A stretch of DNA of 64,000 nucleotides from Pandoraea pulmonicola (lineage in GTDB: Bacteria > Pseudomonadota > Gammaproteobacteria > Burkholderiales > Burkholderiaceae). How positions within the stretch are numbered: position 1 is the first letter of the stretch; the number at the start of each line of letters is the position of its first letter. The position numbers and the translations under genes are program-made. Location: positions 1,922,001-1,986,000 of the forward strand of contig NZ_CP010310.2 of the NCBI RefSeq assembly GCF_000815105.2, written 5' to 3'. The notes under the pieces are model-generated. The model was not told the DNA's origin. It did no database searches and worked only from the letters and a program-made list of their open reading frames with translations. Shown here piece by piece: positions 24,201 through 32,987 of this stretch.

Positions 24201-26987
24201 ATGACCAAGGACCTTCATTCGCGCCACAAGCAACGTGGCTTCGTCGAACACTCGATACAGGAAGACCGCCCACTCTCGGGCCCCGACGTCGTCGCCCGGC
24301 TGGCCGCCGAGCCGCTGCACGATGTCCTCCACATGCTGCACACCAATCTGCGCGGCTTGCCGCTCGCCGAGGTCGGCCAGCGCCAGACCCGCCATGGGCC
24401 CAATGAAATCGCGCACGACAAGCCGCCGCACTGGCTCGTGCAACTCTTCAGCGCTTTCAGGAATCCGTTCGTGATGGTGCTGCTCGCGCTTGCCGTGGTC
24501 AGCTTCTTCACCGACGTCTATTTCGCCGATCCGGCCGATCGCGACTACAAGGGCATCATCATCCTGCTCACGATGGTGACGATCAGTGGCCTGCTGCGCT
24601 TCTTCTCCGAATTCCGCTCGCTGCGCGCGGCGGAGAAGCTCAAGGCGATGGTGCGCACGACCGCTAGCGTTCGCCGCCGCACGACCGTGTCGGGCAAGCC
24701 GGAGCGTCACGAAGTCGCCATGCGCGAGCTCGTCGTGGGCGACATCGTGACGCTGCAAGCCGGCGACATGATTCCTGCCGACCTGCGGTTGATCGAATCG
24801 CGCGACCTGTTCATCAGCCAGGCGGTGCTGACAGGCGAAGCGCTGCCCGTCGAGAAATACGACACGCTGGGCGCCGTTGCGCAGAAGTCCGCCGAAGTCT
24901 CGGCCGGACTCTCCGCCGGAACTGCCGGACTCGACGGCAAACAAGGCAACACCAGCCTGCTCGATCTCTCGAACATCTGTTTCATGGGCACGAACGTGGT
25001 CAGCGGCACGGCCACGGGCGTGGTCGTCGCGACGGGCGGCAACACGTACTTCGGCGCACTGGCCAAGAACGTGGTCAGCCGCAAGCGCGTGGAGACGAGC
25101 TTCGACCGCGGCGTGAACAGCGTGAGCTGGCTGCTCATCCGCTTCATGCTGGTGATGGTGCCGGTGGTGTTCATGATCAACGGCCTCACCAAGGGCGACT
25201 GGTTGAGCGCACTGACCTTCGCGCTGGCCGTGGCCGTGGGGCTGACGCCCGAAATGCTGCCGATGATCGTGAGCGCCAACCTCGCGCGCGGCGCGCTGGC
25301 GATGTCGCGCCGCAAGGTGGTGGTCAAGCGGCTGAACTCGGTGCAGAACTTCGGCGCGATGGACGTGCTGTGTACGGACAAGACCGGCACGCTCACGCAG
25401 GACCGCATCATTCTCGAGCAGCATCTCGATGTGGACGGCGATGTGCACGAAGACGTGCTGCGACTCGGCTGGCTCAACAGCTATCACCAGAGCGGCCAGC
25501 GCAATCTGATCGACGTGGCGATCATCCGCCGCGCCAACGAGATCGGAGACGCGGTGCAGCCTCGCACGTTTGCGAAGATCGACGAGTTGCCGTTCGACTT
25601 CGTGCGCCGTCGTTTGTCGGTGGTGGTCGCGAACGAGCGCGACGAGCACCTGATGATCACCAAGGGCGCCGTCGAGGAAATGCTCTCGGTGTCGACGCAT
25701 GTGAAAACGCCGCAGGGCGTACGCGTGCTCGACGACACGGCGCGCGCCATGCTGCTCGCTCGTGCCGAGGCCTACAACGAAGACGGCTTCCGCGTGCTGG
25801 TCGTGGCCATCCGCGACATTCCGGCCAGCGAGACGAAGACGCAATACAAGACGTCCGACGAAGCCGGGCTGACCGTGTGCGGTTTCCTCACCTTCCTCGA
25901 TCCGCCCAAGGATTCCGCCGCGCCGGCCATTGCCGCGCTGCGCGACCACGGTGTGACGGTGAAGGTGCTCACCGGCGACAACCCCATCGTCACGATGAAG
26001 GTGTGCCGTCAGGTGGGACTTGAGCCGGGCACGCCGCTCCTCGGCAGCGACATCGAGCCGATGACCGACGAGGTGCTGCGCGAAGTCGTCGGCCGCACCA
26101 CCGTCTTCGCCAAGCTCGCACCGCTGCACAAGGCGCGTGTGGTCAAGGCGCTGCAGGCCAACGGTCACACCGTGGGTTTCCTCGGCGACGGCATCAACGA
26201 TGCGCCCGCACTGCGTGACGCCGACGTCGGCATCTCGGTGGACACCGGCGCCGATATCGCCAAGGAAACCGCCGACATCATCCTGCTCGAGAAAAGCCTG
26301 ATGGTGCTGGAGGAGGGCGTGATCAAGGGCCGGGAGACGTTCGGCAACATCCTCAAGTACCTGAACATGACGGCCAGTTCGAACTTCGGCAACGTGTTCT
26401 CGGTGCTGGTGGCGAGCGCGTTCCTGCCGTGGGAGCCGATGCTGGCCATGCAACTGCTCATTCAGAACCTCGTGTACGACATCTCGCAGATGTTCCTGCC
26501 GTGGGATCGCATGGATCCGGAGTTCCTCAAGAAGCCGCGCAAATGGGATGCGGGCAATATCCGTCGCTTCATGCTGTGGCTCGGCCCGACCTCGTCCGTG
26601 TTCGACATCACGACCTATGCGCTGATGTGGACCGTCTTCGGCGCCGGGGCGCTGTATCACGCGCACGGGGGCGACGGCGGACAGGTGATCATGAATTCGG
26701 GCTGGTTCATCGAAGGGCTGGTGTCGCAGACGCTCGTCGTGCACCTGCTGCGCACGCAGAAGATTCCTTTCCTGCAAAGCACGCCGGCGTTGCCGATCAT
26801 GCTCTCGACCTCGGTGGCAATCGCCATCGCGTGCTGGCTGCCGTATTCGCCGTTCGCGAGCGCACTGGGTTTCGTCAGCCTGCCGTACTCGTACTTCTAC
26901 TGGCTCGTGGCGACCATGTTCGGCTACATCGCGCTGGCCCAGACCGTGAAGACGATCTACATCCGCCGCTTCGGCCGCTGGTTCTGA
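24201..26987 (+). CDS. mgtA: Mg2+-importing P-type ATPase
   Basis: P3B-type ATPase of 928 residues that imports Mg2+ using ATP. The phosphorylation site DKTGTLT has its aspartate at residue 393. The actuator TGE loop is present (AVLTGEALPVEK), and the hinge reads GDGINDAPALRDADVGISVD. Membrane pairs flank these cytoplasmic domains, with further helices in the last 200 residues. The N-terminus is a soluble extension of about 70 residues as in MgtA/MgtB. The ATG follows CCAGGA at about 9 nt. mgtA and mgtB cannot be separated by eye. The upstream leader ORF and attenuator suggest control by Mg2+. Confidence 0.93.
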   Translation: MTKDLHSRHKQRGFVEHSIQEDRPLSGPDVVARLAAEPLHDVLHMLHTNLRGLPLAEVGQRQTRHGPNEIAHDKPPHWLVQLFSAFRNPFVMVLLALAVVSFFTDVYFADPADRDYKGIIILLTMVTISGLLRFFSEFRSLRAAEKLKAMVRTTASVRRRTTVSGKPERHEVAMRELVVGDIVTLQAGDMIPADLRLIESRDLFISQAVLTGEALPVEKYDTLGAVAQKSAEVSAGLSAGTAGLDGKQGNTSLLDLSNICFMGTNVVSGTATGVVVATGGNTYFGALAKNVVSRKRVETSFDRGVNSVSWLLIRFMLVMVPVVFMINGLTKGDWLSALTFALAVAVGLTPEMLPMIVSANLARGALAMSRRKVVVKRLNSVQNFGAMDVLCTDKTGTLTQDRIILEQHLDVDGDVHEDVLRLGWLNSYHQSGQRNLIDVAIIRRANEIGDAVQPRTFAKIDELPFDFVRRRLSVVVANERDEHLMITKGAVEEMLSVSTHVKTPQGVRVLDDTARAMLLARAEAYNEDGFRVLVVAIRDIPASETKTQYKTSDEAGLTVCGFLTFLDPPKDSAAPAIAALRDHGVTVKVLTGDNPIVTMKVCRQVGLEPGTPLLGSDIEPMTDEVLREVVGRTTVFAKLAPLHKARVVKALQANGHTVGFLGDGINDAPALRDADVGISVDTGADIAKETADIILLEKSLMVLEEGVIKGRETFGNILKYLNMTASSNFGNVFSVLVASAFLPWEPMLAMQLLIQNLVYDISQMFLPWDRMDPEFLKKPRKWDAGNIRRFMLWLGPTSSVFDITTYALMWTVFGAGALYHAHGGDGGQVIMNSGWFIEGLVSQTLVVHLLRTQKIPFLQSTPALPIMLSTSVAIAIACWLPYSPFASALGFVSLPYSYFYWLVATMFGYIALAQTVKTIYIRRFGRWF

Positions 26988-27040
26988 GTCCTAACGGAGT
27001 TCAGCTTCCTATCGATAACCATCGATAACCATCGACGACA

Positions 27041-27101
27041 CCCCCGCCATACCGGGCGGGGGCGAAACCCACACGCGACCCGGCGCGAACGACGCGCCGG
27101 G
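27041..27101 (+). terminator. Two consecutive GC-rich hairpins after mgtA
   Basis: The first hairpin pairs CCCCCGCC (27041-27048) with GGCGGGGG (27055-27062). The second pairs CCCGGCGCG (27079-27087) with CGCGCCGGG (27093-27101). Neither has a long T-run, but the tandem stems between mgtA and the next gene fit a termination or mRNA-end role. Just before them lies a short duplicated ATCGATAACC. Confidence 0.5.
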
Positions 27102-27129
27102 CGACGAACGCAAAGACAGAGAACGACTC

Positions 27130-27864
27130 ATGAAGAAGCTACTGGCCTATCTCGCGCTGTTCTGCCCGCTCAGCGCCTTCGCAGCACACCCGCTCGTGAC
27201 CGACGACACCGGCACGCAGGGCGACGGGAACTGGCAATTCGAATCCAACGGCGAAGTCACGTCGAAACAACCCGACATCGGCCGCCAGACGCTGTGGAAT
27301 AGCACGCTCACGCGAGGCATCGGCGAAACGCTCGACCTCTACGTGAACGCGCCGTACACCAATGTTCAGACCCGCTCGGATTCGGCCGGCAGCGGGTTCG
27401 GCGACGTGGAGACCGGCGCGAAATGGCGCATGTACGACGACGGTGCCCTCAGCATCGGTCTCAAGCCCTATCTCACGTTTCCGACGGGGAACGACCAGCG
27501 TGGCCTGGGCAGCGGCCGCGTCAACGGCGGCGCCACGCTGCTCACCCAATATGTGGTCGATAACTGGACGTTCCTGTTCAATGCCGGCGCGGCCTATCAG
27601 CCGAACCGCCAGGGGCAGCGTCAGTCGTTGTGGAAGGTATCGGGCGCGGTGCTCTACCGCGTGCTGCCCACGACGCAGCTGATTTTCGACATCGGGACGC
27701 AGCAGAATCCCGATTTCTCGCAGCGTACCAATCCAGCCTTCATGATCGTTGGCGCGATCTACAGCCCGAAGCCGTGGCTGGACCTGGACGTCGGCTACCG
27801 ACGCGGTCTCAACCCGCAGACGTATGACAATTCGTGGATGGGCGGCGTGACCGTTCGCTGGTAA
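27130..27864 (+). CDS. Outer-membrane beta-barrel protein, phenol MetA-like transporter family
   Basis: 244 residues with a clear signal peptide (MKKLLAYLALFCPLSAFA, cleaved before AHPL). The mature part is rich in alternating hydrophobic strands, has VTDDTGTQGDGNWQFE at its start and a C-terminal aromatic residue (VTVRW) as usual for outer-membrane barrels. The repeated glycine/aspartate pattern resembles the family annotated as MetA pathway of phenol degradation, putative outer-membrane transporters. It follows mgtA after two hairpins, so it may be a separate transcript. The substrate is unknown. Confidence 0.75.
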   Translation: MKKLLAYLALFCPLSAFAAHPLVTDDTGTQGDGNWQFESNGEVTSKQPDIGRQTLWNSTLTRGIGETLDLYVNAPYTNVQTRSDSAGSGFGDVETGAKWRMYDDGALSIGLKPYLTFPTGNDQRGLGSGRVNGGATLLTQYVVDNWTFLFNAGAAYQPNRQGQRQSLWKVSGAVLYRVLPTTQLIFDIGTQQNPDFSQRTNPAFMIVGAIYSPKPWLDLDVGYRRGLNPQTYDNSWMGGVTVRW

Positions 27865-27973
27865 GCGGCAACTCTGGCGATTCCAGCGGTCGGCGATCGC
27901 CGACTGCCGTTCCGAAGTGCGCGAATGCCGTCAGGCAGGGTGGGGAGTGGCAAACCCCGCCCGTCAGGACGAT

Positions 27974-28009
27974 AATGACTTTGCAGTATAATTTTTTTCC
28001 AAAGTCATT
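27974..28009. promoter_or_regulatory. Operator/promoter of marR gene
   Basis: Perfect 10-bp inverted repeats AATGACTTTG (27974-27983) and CAAAGTCATT (28000-28009) enclose a TATAAT at 27987-27992. A repressor bound to the dyad would cover this -10 box, as expected for MarR autoregulation. Confidence 0.65.
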
Positions 28010-28069
28010 GTCCCGGCGCTTCGCGCCGATTTGCCGTTTCGTCGTTACTGCCGCACTACTTTCGTTCCC

Positions 28070-28612
28070 ATGCCCAAATCGCCGGCCTCCAAGGCGCTCA
28101 CCGTCACCAATCCCGCCTGTCTGGTTGACGGCTCCGACGCCGAATTTCGCCATCTGATCAACGGTTTGTTGCCGTTTGCCGCACGCTTGCTGTCCGTGCG
28201 CGACGGCTTCGGCAGTCTGATCGGGCTCACCGGCATTCAATACTCGCTGCTGCAATCGGTCGTGCATCTGTCGTCCATCGGCGATGTCACGGTCAATCAA
28301 CTGGCCGAGCACCTGCACCTCTCGGGGGCGTTCGTGACGATCGAAACGAACAAGCTCAAGGCCCTCAAGCTCATCGACAAACGCCAGAACCCGGAAGACC
28401 GTCGCAAGATGAGTCTGACGATCACGGCCGCGGGCGCGAAGCTCCTGCACGAACTCACGCCTTCCCAGCAACACATCAACGACGTGCTGTTCGATGGTGT
28501 GACCCGCACCGAGTTCAAGGTGCTTTGCGCGGTCGTCGACAGGCTGGTCGCCAACGGCGATCGCGCCACGCTGGAACTGAGCCACCTGCTGGCGACGCGG
28601 GAAAAGCGTTAG
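28070..28612 (+). CDS. MarR family transcription regulator
   Basis: 180 residues from the ATG at 28070. The winged HTH lies around residues 65-120 (TVNQLAEHLHLSGAFVTIET, then LIDKRQNPEDRRKMSLTITA, the recognition helix and the wing with the conserved DxRR). Helices at both ends form the dimer. The ligand is unknown; MarR proteins usually sense phenolic compounds. It is monocistronic or controls the divergently or distally placed barrel gene. The dyad at 27974-28009 upstream is the obvious self-operator. Confidence 0.88.
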   Translation: MPKSPASKALTVTNPACLVDGSDAEFRHLINGLLPFAARLLSVRDGFGSLIGLTGIQYSLLQSVVHLSSIGDVTVNQLAEHLHLSGAFVTIETNKLKALKLIDKRQNPEDRRKMSLTITAAGAKLLHELTPSQQHINDVLFDGVTRTEFKVLCAVVDRLVANGDRATLELSHLLATREKR

Positions 28613-28671
28613 GCGCGCAAGGAAGTGGCAAGCGGTCGACAAACCTCGGCCGTGGCGAGGCTCGCGCCCGT

Positions 28672-29946
28672 TCAGTGGGCGGCCCACTGAATCGTGGTGA
28701 GATCCACGCCGTCCCGATACATATCCCACAGCGGACTCATCGCGCGCAGCTTGTCGACGGTGCCGCGCACCTGCGCGATCACACTGTCGACCTCCGCTTC
28801 GGTCGAGAAGCGCCCGAGTGTGAAGCGAATCGAGCTGTGCGCGAGCTCGTCGCTGCGCCCAAGCGCGCGCAGCACGAATGACGGCTCCAGCGAAGCCGAC
28901 GTGCACGCGGAGCCCGACGACACCGCCACTCCCTTGATGCCCATGATGAGCGACTCGCCTTCGACGAAGTTGAAGCTCACATTCAGGTTGTGGGGGACGC
29001 GGCGCGTCATGCTGCCGTTGACGTAGACCTCTTCCATCTCCTGAAGTCCCGCCAGCAGGCGGTCGCGTAGTGCACCCACGCGGGCTGCTTCCTCTTCCAG
29101 TTCCAGCTTCGCCAGGCGGAAGGCCTCGCCCATGCCGACGATCTGGTGCGTGGGCAGGGTGCCCGAGCGCATGCCGCGCTCGTGGCCGCCGCCATGGATC
29201 TGCGCCTCGATGCGAATGCGCGGCTTGCGGCGCACGTACAGCGCACCGATACCCTTCGGGCCATACAGCTTGTGCGCCGTGACCGTCATCAGGTCGACCT
29301 TGAGGGTTTGCAGATCGATGGGGATCTTCCCCGCGGCCTGTACGGCGTCGCAGTGAAACACGATGCCGCGCTCGCGGCATAGTTCGCCGATTTCCGCGAT
29401 GGGTTGAATGACGCCGATCTCGTTGTTGACCATCATCACCGACACGAGGATCGTGTCCGGACGCAGTGCATCGCGCACGGTGTCGACGGTGATCAAGCCG
29501 TCTTCCTGCACGTCGAGATAGGTGACCTCGAAGCCTTGCCGTTCGAGATCGCGCATGGTGTCGAGCACGGCCTTGTGCTCGGTCTTCACCGTAATGAGGT
29601 GCTTGCCCTTGCCGCTGTAGAAGTTCGCCGCGCCCTTGATCGCCAGGTTGTTGCCTTCGGTCGCGCCGGAGGTCCAGACGATTTCGCGCGGGTCCGCGCC
29701 CAGCAAGGCGGCAACGTGCTCGCGTGCGGTCTCGACCGCTTCCTCCGCCGCCCAGCCGTAGCTATGACTGCGCGAGGCCGGATTGCCGAAGTTGACGTTC
29801 AGATACGGCACCATTTTCTCGACGACGCGCATGTCGACCGGGGTCGTCGCGCTGTAGTCCATGTAAATGGGCGTCTCGAAATGGACCGTCGGCGCCGAGG
29901 GCGTCGGGGCAGGGGACTTCTCGGTTGCGTTCGCAGTGTTGCTCAT
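28672..29946 (-). CDS. Cysteine desulfurase, IscS family, stand-alone
   Basis: PLP enzyme of 424 residues that takes sulfur from cysteine for Fe-S clusters, thiamine and tRNA thiolation. [11 protein letters not shown] marks the start of the domain, the PLP lysine is in [17 protein letters not shown], and the active-site cysteine loop reads [14 protein letters not shown]. An N-terminal extension of about 25 residues rich in Pro/Ala/Thr precedes the domain. The start is taken at [17 protein letters not shown]-like bases lie upstream on that strand only weakly. No iscR, iscU or hscBA is adjacent, so it is not the usual isc operon copy, and the gene symbol is left open. Confidence 0.88.
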   Translation of the reverse strand: MSNTANATEKSPAPTPSAPTVHFETPIYMDYSATTPVDMRVVEKMVPYLNVNFGNPASRSHSYGWAAEEAVETAREHVAALLGADPREIVWTSGATEGNNLAIKGAANFYSGKGKHLITVKTEHKAVLDTMRDLERQGFEVTYLDVQEDGLITVDTVRDALRPDTILVSVMMVNNEIGVIQPIAEIGELCRERGIVFHCDAVQAAGKIPIDLQTLKVDLMTVTAHKLYGPKGIGALYVRRKPRIRIEAQIHGGGHERGMRSGTLPTHQIVGMGEAFRLAKLELEEEAARVGALRDRLLAGLQEMEEVYVNGSMTRRVPHNLNVSFNFVEGESLIMGIKGVAVSSGSACTSASLEPSFVLRALGRSDELAHSSIRFTLGRFSTEAEVDSVIAQVRGTVDKLRAMSPLWDMYRDGVDLTTIQWAAH

Positions 29947-30379
29947 GAGGACCTCGGATCGTCCGGTGGACAGCTTGAATTGCGGCCGAGTGTAGCACCG
30001 CAAATCTCTCGCATCGCACTCTCCCACATTGAAAAAAGGGTTTCCCTTCCCCTTGTTTGTCGCCCTTGTGCCTCCCAAAAGCACTGCGCGCAGCACATGA
30101 GTTGCGCGCAATCGGGTTGTGCCTGATGCATTGCAATGTCCCTTGAAACCCTTGTGAAACAAAGCTCTTGCTCGCATCCGGTGCGGCAGTGCACCAGCAT
30201 CATGCGCATGCACTGGCATTGCCCTCAGGGTTTACCTTGCTTGATTAGCTAATTTTGTTAATGTTCAATAATTACTAACAAACAAAGCTAAATAAAAAAG
30301 ACGGTTTGGTGGGCAAGACACGGTCGGGCAGAAAATCCCGTGCGTTTGTCAGCCGATCCGGCTTGAGAAGGAGGTTGCC
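29947..30379. other. Intergenic region between iscS-like gene and monooxygenase operon
   Basis: 433 bp between divergent transcripts. The part near 30240-30300 is very A/T-rich and carries a nested dyad. I see no gene. It should hold both promoters. Confidence 0.5.
30245..30291. promoter_or_regulatory. Nested dyad upstream of monooxygenase operon
   Basis: Outer arms TTAGCT (30245-30250) and AGCTAA (30286-30291) enclose inner arms TTTGTTA (30254-30260) and TAACAAA (30276-30282). This A/T-rich 47-bp dyad lies about 90 bp before the flavin reductase start and is a likely operator for the operon's regulator, which is not adjacent. Confidence 0.5.
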
Positions 30380-30898
30380 ATGAAGGACGCATCGACCGCA
30401 GTGCTGACTCAGGAAGACGAGGCGCGACAGTTTCGTCGCACGCTCGCCATGTTCGCGACCGGCGTAGCCGTGATCACGGCGCCACGCGCCGACGGGCCGC
30501 CCATCGGCATCACTGTGGCCTCGTTCAACTCGGTGTCGCTGGCGCCGCCGCTGATTCTGTTTTCGGTGGACCGCCGCTGCCTGAGCCTGGACGACCTGTG
30601 CGCGGCGGGCCGCTACACCGTGAACGTACTCGACGAGAGCCAGCGCGAAACGTCGAACCGTTTCGCCTCCGCGCGCGGCAACAAGTGGGACGGCGTGGCT
30701 TTCGAAAGCGACGGCGTCTGCCGTCTGCCCGGCGCGCTGGCGGCGTTCGAGTGCGAGCCGTTTGCCCAGCACGACGGCGGCGATCACGTGATTTTTGTCG
30801 GACGGGTCGTGCGCCACACCGCGCGCCACGACGGCCGGCCGCTCATTTTCTTTGGCGGGCAGTACCGCTCGCTCGATACCACGCCCGTCGCGGCGTGA
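30380..30898 (+). CDS. Flavin reductase of two-component monooxygenase (HpaC-like)
   Basis: 172 residues. Supplies reduced FAD/FMN to a partner oxygenase. Family features: RRTLAMFATGVAVITA near the N-terminus, GITVASFNSVSLAPPLILFS for flavin binding, the segment RYTVNVLDESQRETSNRFAS, and the C-terminal PLIFFGGQYRSL. The ribosome site GAGAAGGAGG is strong. The oxygenase gene follows 29 bp downstream, so this is the reductase of that pair. Confidence 0.9.
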   Translation: MKDASTAVLTQEDEARQFRRTLAMFATGVAVITAPRADGPPIGITVASFNSVSLAPPLILFSVDRRCLSLDDLCAAGRYTVNVLDESQRETSNRFASARGNKWDGVAFESDGVCRLPGALAAFECEPFAQHDGGDHVIFVGRVVRHTARHDGRPLIFFGGQYRSLDTTPVAA

Positions 30899-30927
30899 GT
30901 TTCCCCCAAGGGTTTCAGGAGAGAGTC

Positions 30928-32409
30928 ATGGTAAAGAACGGTAGTCAACATATCGCCCAACTGCGCGACGGTCGCGAAGTGTATATCGACGGCAAGCCCG
31001 TCGCGGACGTCACCACGCACCCGGCGTTTCGCAATTCCATTCGCAGCTACGCCAGCCTGTACGACTTTCAGGCCCGGCCCGAAAACCTCGACGCGATGAC
31101 CTTTGCGTCGCCCGACACCGGCGACCACGTCTCGCGCATCTGGCAATTGCCCACGAGCTACGACGAACTGGTGCAGCGGCGCGAGATGCTGGAAGCCTGG
31201 AGCGAGCTGCACTACGGCTTCATGGGCCGTTCGCCCGATCACGTGGCCTCGTGCATTTCCGGCATGGTCATGGGCATCGACGTCTTCGAGCAATACGACA
31301 GGCGGCGCGCCGGGGCGCTGCGCGACTACTACAGGTACGCCCGCGACAACGATCTGTTCCTGACGTACGTGATCGTCAATCCGCAGGCCAACCAGTCGAA
31401 GGCGGCGCACGAGCAGGAGGACAAGTATCTGGCGGTGGGCATCGTCGATCAGGACCATGAAGGCATTACCGTGCGCGGCGCCAAGATGCTTGCGACGAGC
31501 GGCATCATGGCCAACGAGGTGTTCTGCAGCTGCATTCAGCCGCTCAAGGCCGGCGACGAGATGTACGCCCTGTCGTTCGCGATCCCGATGAACACCAAGG
31601 GGCTTCGCGTGCTCTCGCGCAAGTCCTACGAGGGCAGCGCCACGTCCGTGTTCGACAACCCGCTCGCGTCGCGCTTCGACGAGAACGACGCCGTGCTGTA
31701 TTTCGACGACGTGAAGGTGCCGTGGGAGCGCATCTTCGTGGCAGGCGACACCGCCATGTGCGCGAAGCAGTTCCACGCCACGCCGGCGCACAGCTACCAG
31801 AACTACCAGTGCCAGGTGCGGCTGATGGTCAAGCTGCGCTTCCTGGTCGGGATCGCCCTGCGCATCACCGAGGTGAACGGCACCAACGCCTTTCCGCAGG
31901 TGCGCGAATCGCTCGGCCAGTTGGCGGCAGAGGCGGCGATGGTCGAAGCGTGGGTGCATGGCATGGAAGCGAAGGGCCATGTCGAGAGCGGCTACTACGT
32001 GCCCGATCGCAGCCTGCTCTACGGTTCGCAAGTGCTCACCCAGCAGCTCTACGCCAAGGTGCTCGGCACGCTGCGCGAGCTCGCCGGCGGCGGCATGATC
32101 ATGCTCCCCTCGAGCATCCATGACTTCGAGAACCCGCTGCTCGCCAGCATCATCGAGAAGACGCAGAAGTCGCCCGTGGCCGACGCCGAGGAGCGCGTGA
32201 AGTTCTTCAAGCTGGCGTGGGACGCCGTCGGCTCCGAGTTCGCGTCGCGCCACAACCAGTACGAGATGTTCTACGCCGGCGCGACGTTCGTCACCAAGGG
32301 CCACGCCTATCGCACCTACGACTGGAAGAAGGCCACGCGGCTGGTCGACAACCTGCTCGGCACCTATTCGCTCTCGGACGAGATCGTCCGGCAGCCGGTC
32401 GCGGCCTGA
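30928..32409 (+). CDS. Flavin-dependent aromatic monooxygenase, HpaB/PvcC family
   Basis: Oxygenase component of 493 residues that uses reduced flavin from the neighbour to hydroxylate an aromatic or heterocyclic substrate. Family signs are REVYIDGKPVADVTTHPAFR at the N-terminus, the segment NPQANQSKAAHEQEDKYLAV, and the C-terminal HNQYEMFYAG with a helix bundle around it. AGGAGAG precedes the ATG. The genes next to it (cupin, LivJ-like binding protein, DUF2848) are not those of a 4-hydroxyphenylacetate cluster, so the substrate is probably different and cannot be named from sequence. Confidence 0.85.
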   Translation: MVKNGSQHIAQLRDGREVYIDGKPVADVTTHPAFRNSIRSYASLYDFQARPENLDAMTFASPDTGDHVSRIWQLPTSYDELVQRREMLEAWSELHYGFMGRSPDHVASCISGMVMGIDVFEQYDRRRAGALRDYYRYARDNDLFLTYVIVNPQANQSKAAHEQEDKYLAVGIVDQDHEGITVRGAKMLATSGIMANEVFCSCIQPLKAGDEMYALSFAIPMNTKGLRVLSRKSYEGSATSVFDNPLASRFDENDAVLYFDDVKVPWERIFVAGDTAMCAKQFHATPAHSYQNYQCQVRLMVKLRFLVGIALRITEVNGTNAFPQVRESLGQLAAEAAMVEAWVHGMEAKGHVESGYYVPDRSLLYGSQVLTQQLYAKVLGTLRELAGGGMIMLPSSIHDFENPLLASIIEKTQKSPVADAEERVKFFKLAWDAVGSEFASRHNQYEMFYAGATFVTKGHAYRTYDWKKATRLVDNLLGTYSLSDEIVRQPVAA

Positions 32410-32501
32410 GCGCAACGCCCCCGTCGCGTCTGCCGTCGGCGCTTCACGATCCGCGCTCACGACTCACGATTCACTGCCAACGACACAGACAAGGAGTCTC
32501 C

Positions 32502-32882
32502 ATGGCAATCAACAAGCTGCACGACGAGTTCCATACCATCGATATGAAAAACGGCTGGGAGGTGCCTCCCGGCTACCCGCCCGGCATCGAACAGAAGATT
32601 CTCGCGGGCTCGCTCGACGAGGAAAAGCGCGCCGGCAGCCGTACGCGCCTGCTGCGCTTCGCGCCGGGCATCTATACCAAGGCGCCGTTCGTGCATACGT
32701 ACTGGGAGGAGGTCTACCTCGTCTCGGGCGATCTGACCGTCGGCAACGACGCGCAGGGCGATGGGGGCGAGGCGTTCGCGCCGAACACGTACGCGTGCCG
32801 CCCGCCCGGCGCGTTCCATGGGCCGTTCAAGTCGAACGGCGGTTGTCTGCTTCTCGAAATTCATTACTACGACCCGGCCTGA
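32502..32882 (+). CDS. Cupin-domain protein
   Basis: Small single-domain cupin, 126 residues. The barrel signatures are FVHTYWEEVYLVSGDLTVG and, later, RPPGAFHGPFKSNGGCLL, with His/Glu/His residues that could bind a metal. AAGGAG lies 8 nt before the ATG. Within the monooxygenase operon it could be a ring-opening dioxygenase, an isomerase or a stabilising protein; the sequence does not decide. Confidence 0.8.
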   Translation: MAINKLHDEFHTIDMKNGWEVPPGYPPGIEQKILAGSLDEEKRAGSRTRLLRFAPGIYTKAPFVHTYWEEVYLVSGDLTVGNDAQGDGGEAFAPNTYACRPPGAFHGPFKSNGGCLLLEIHYYDPA

Positions 32883-32987
32883 TTCGTTCAAGGCAAGGGC
32901 ATTCGGCGCGGCGAACGTGAGGGCGTTCCCGCGCCGGCAGAGAGAGTCACTCACACGCAAACCGCTTCAGGCCAACGGGAAAACACC

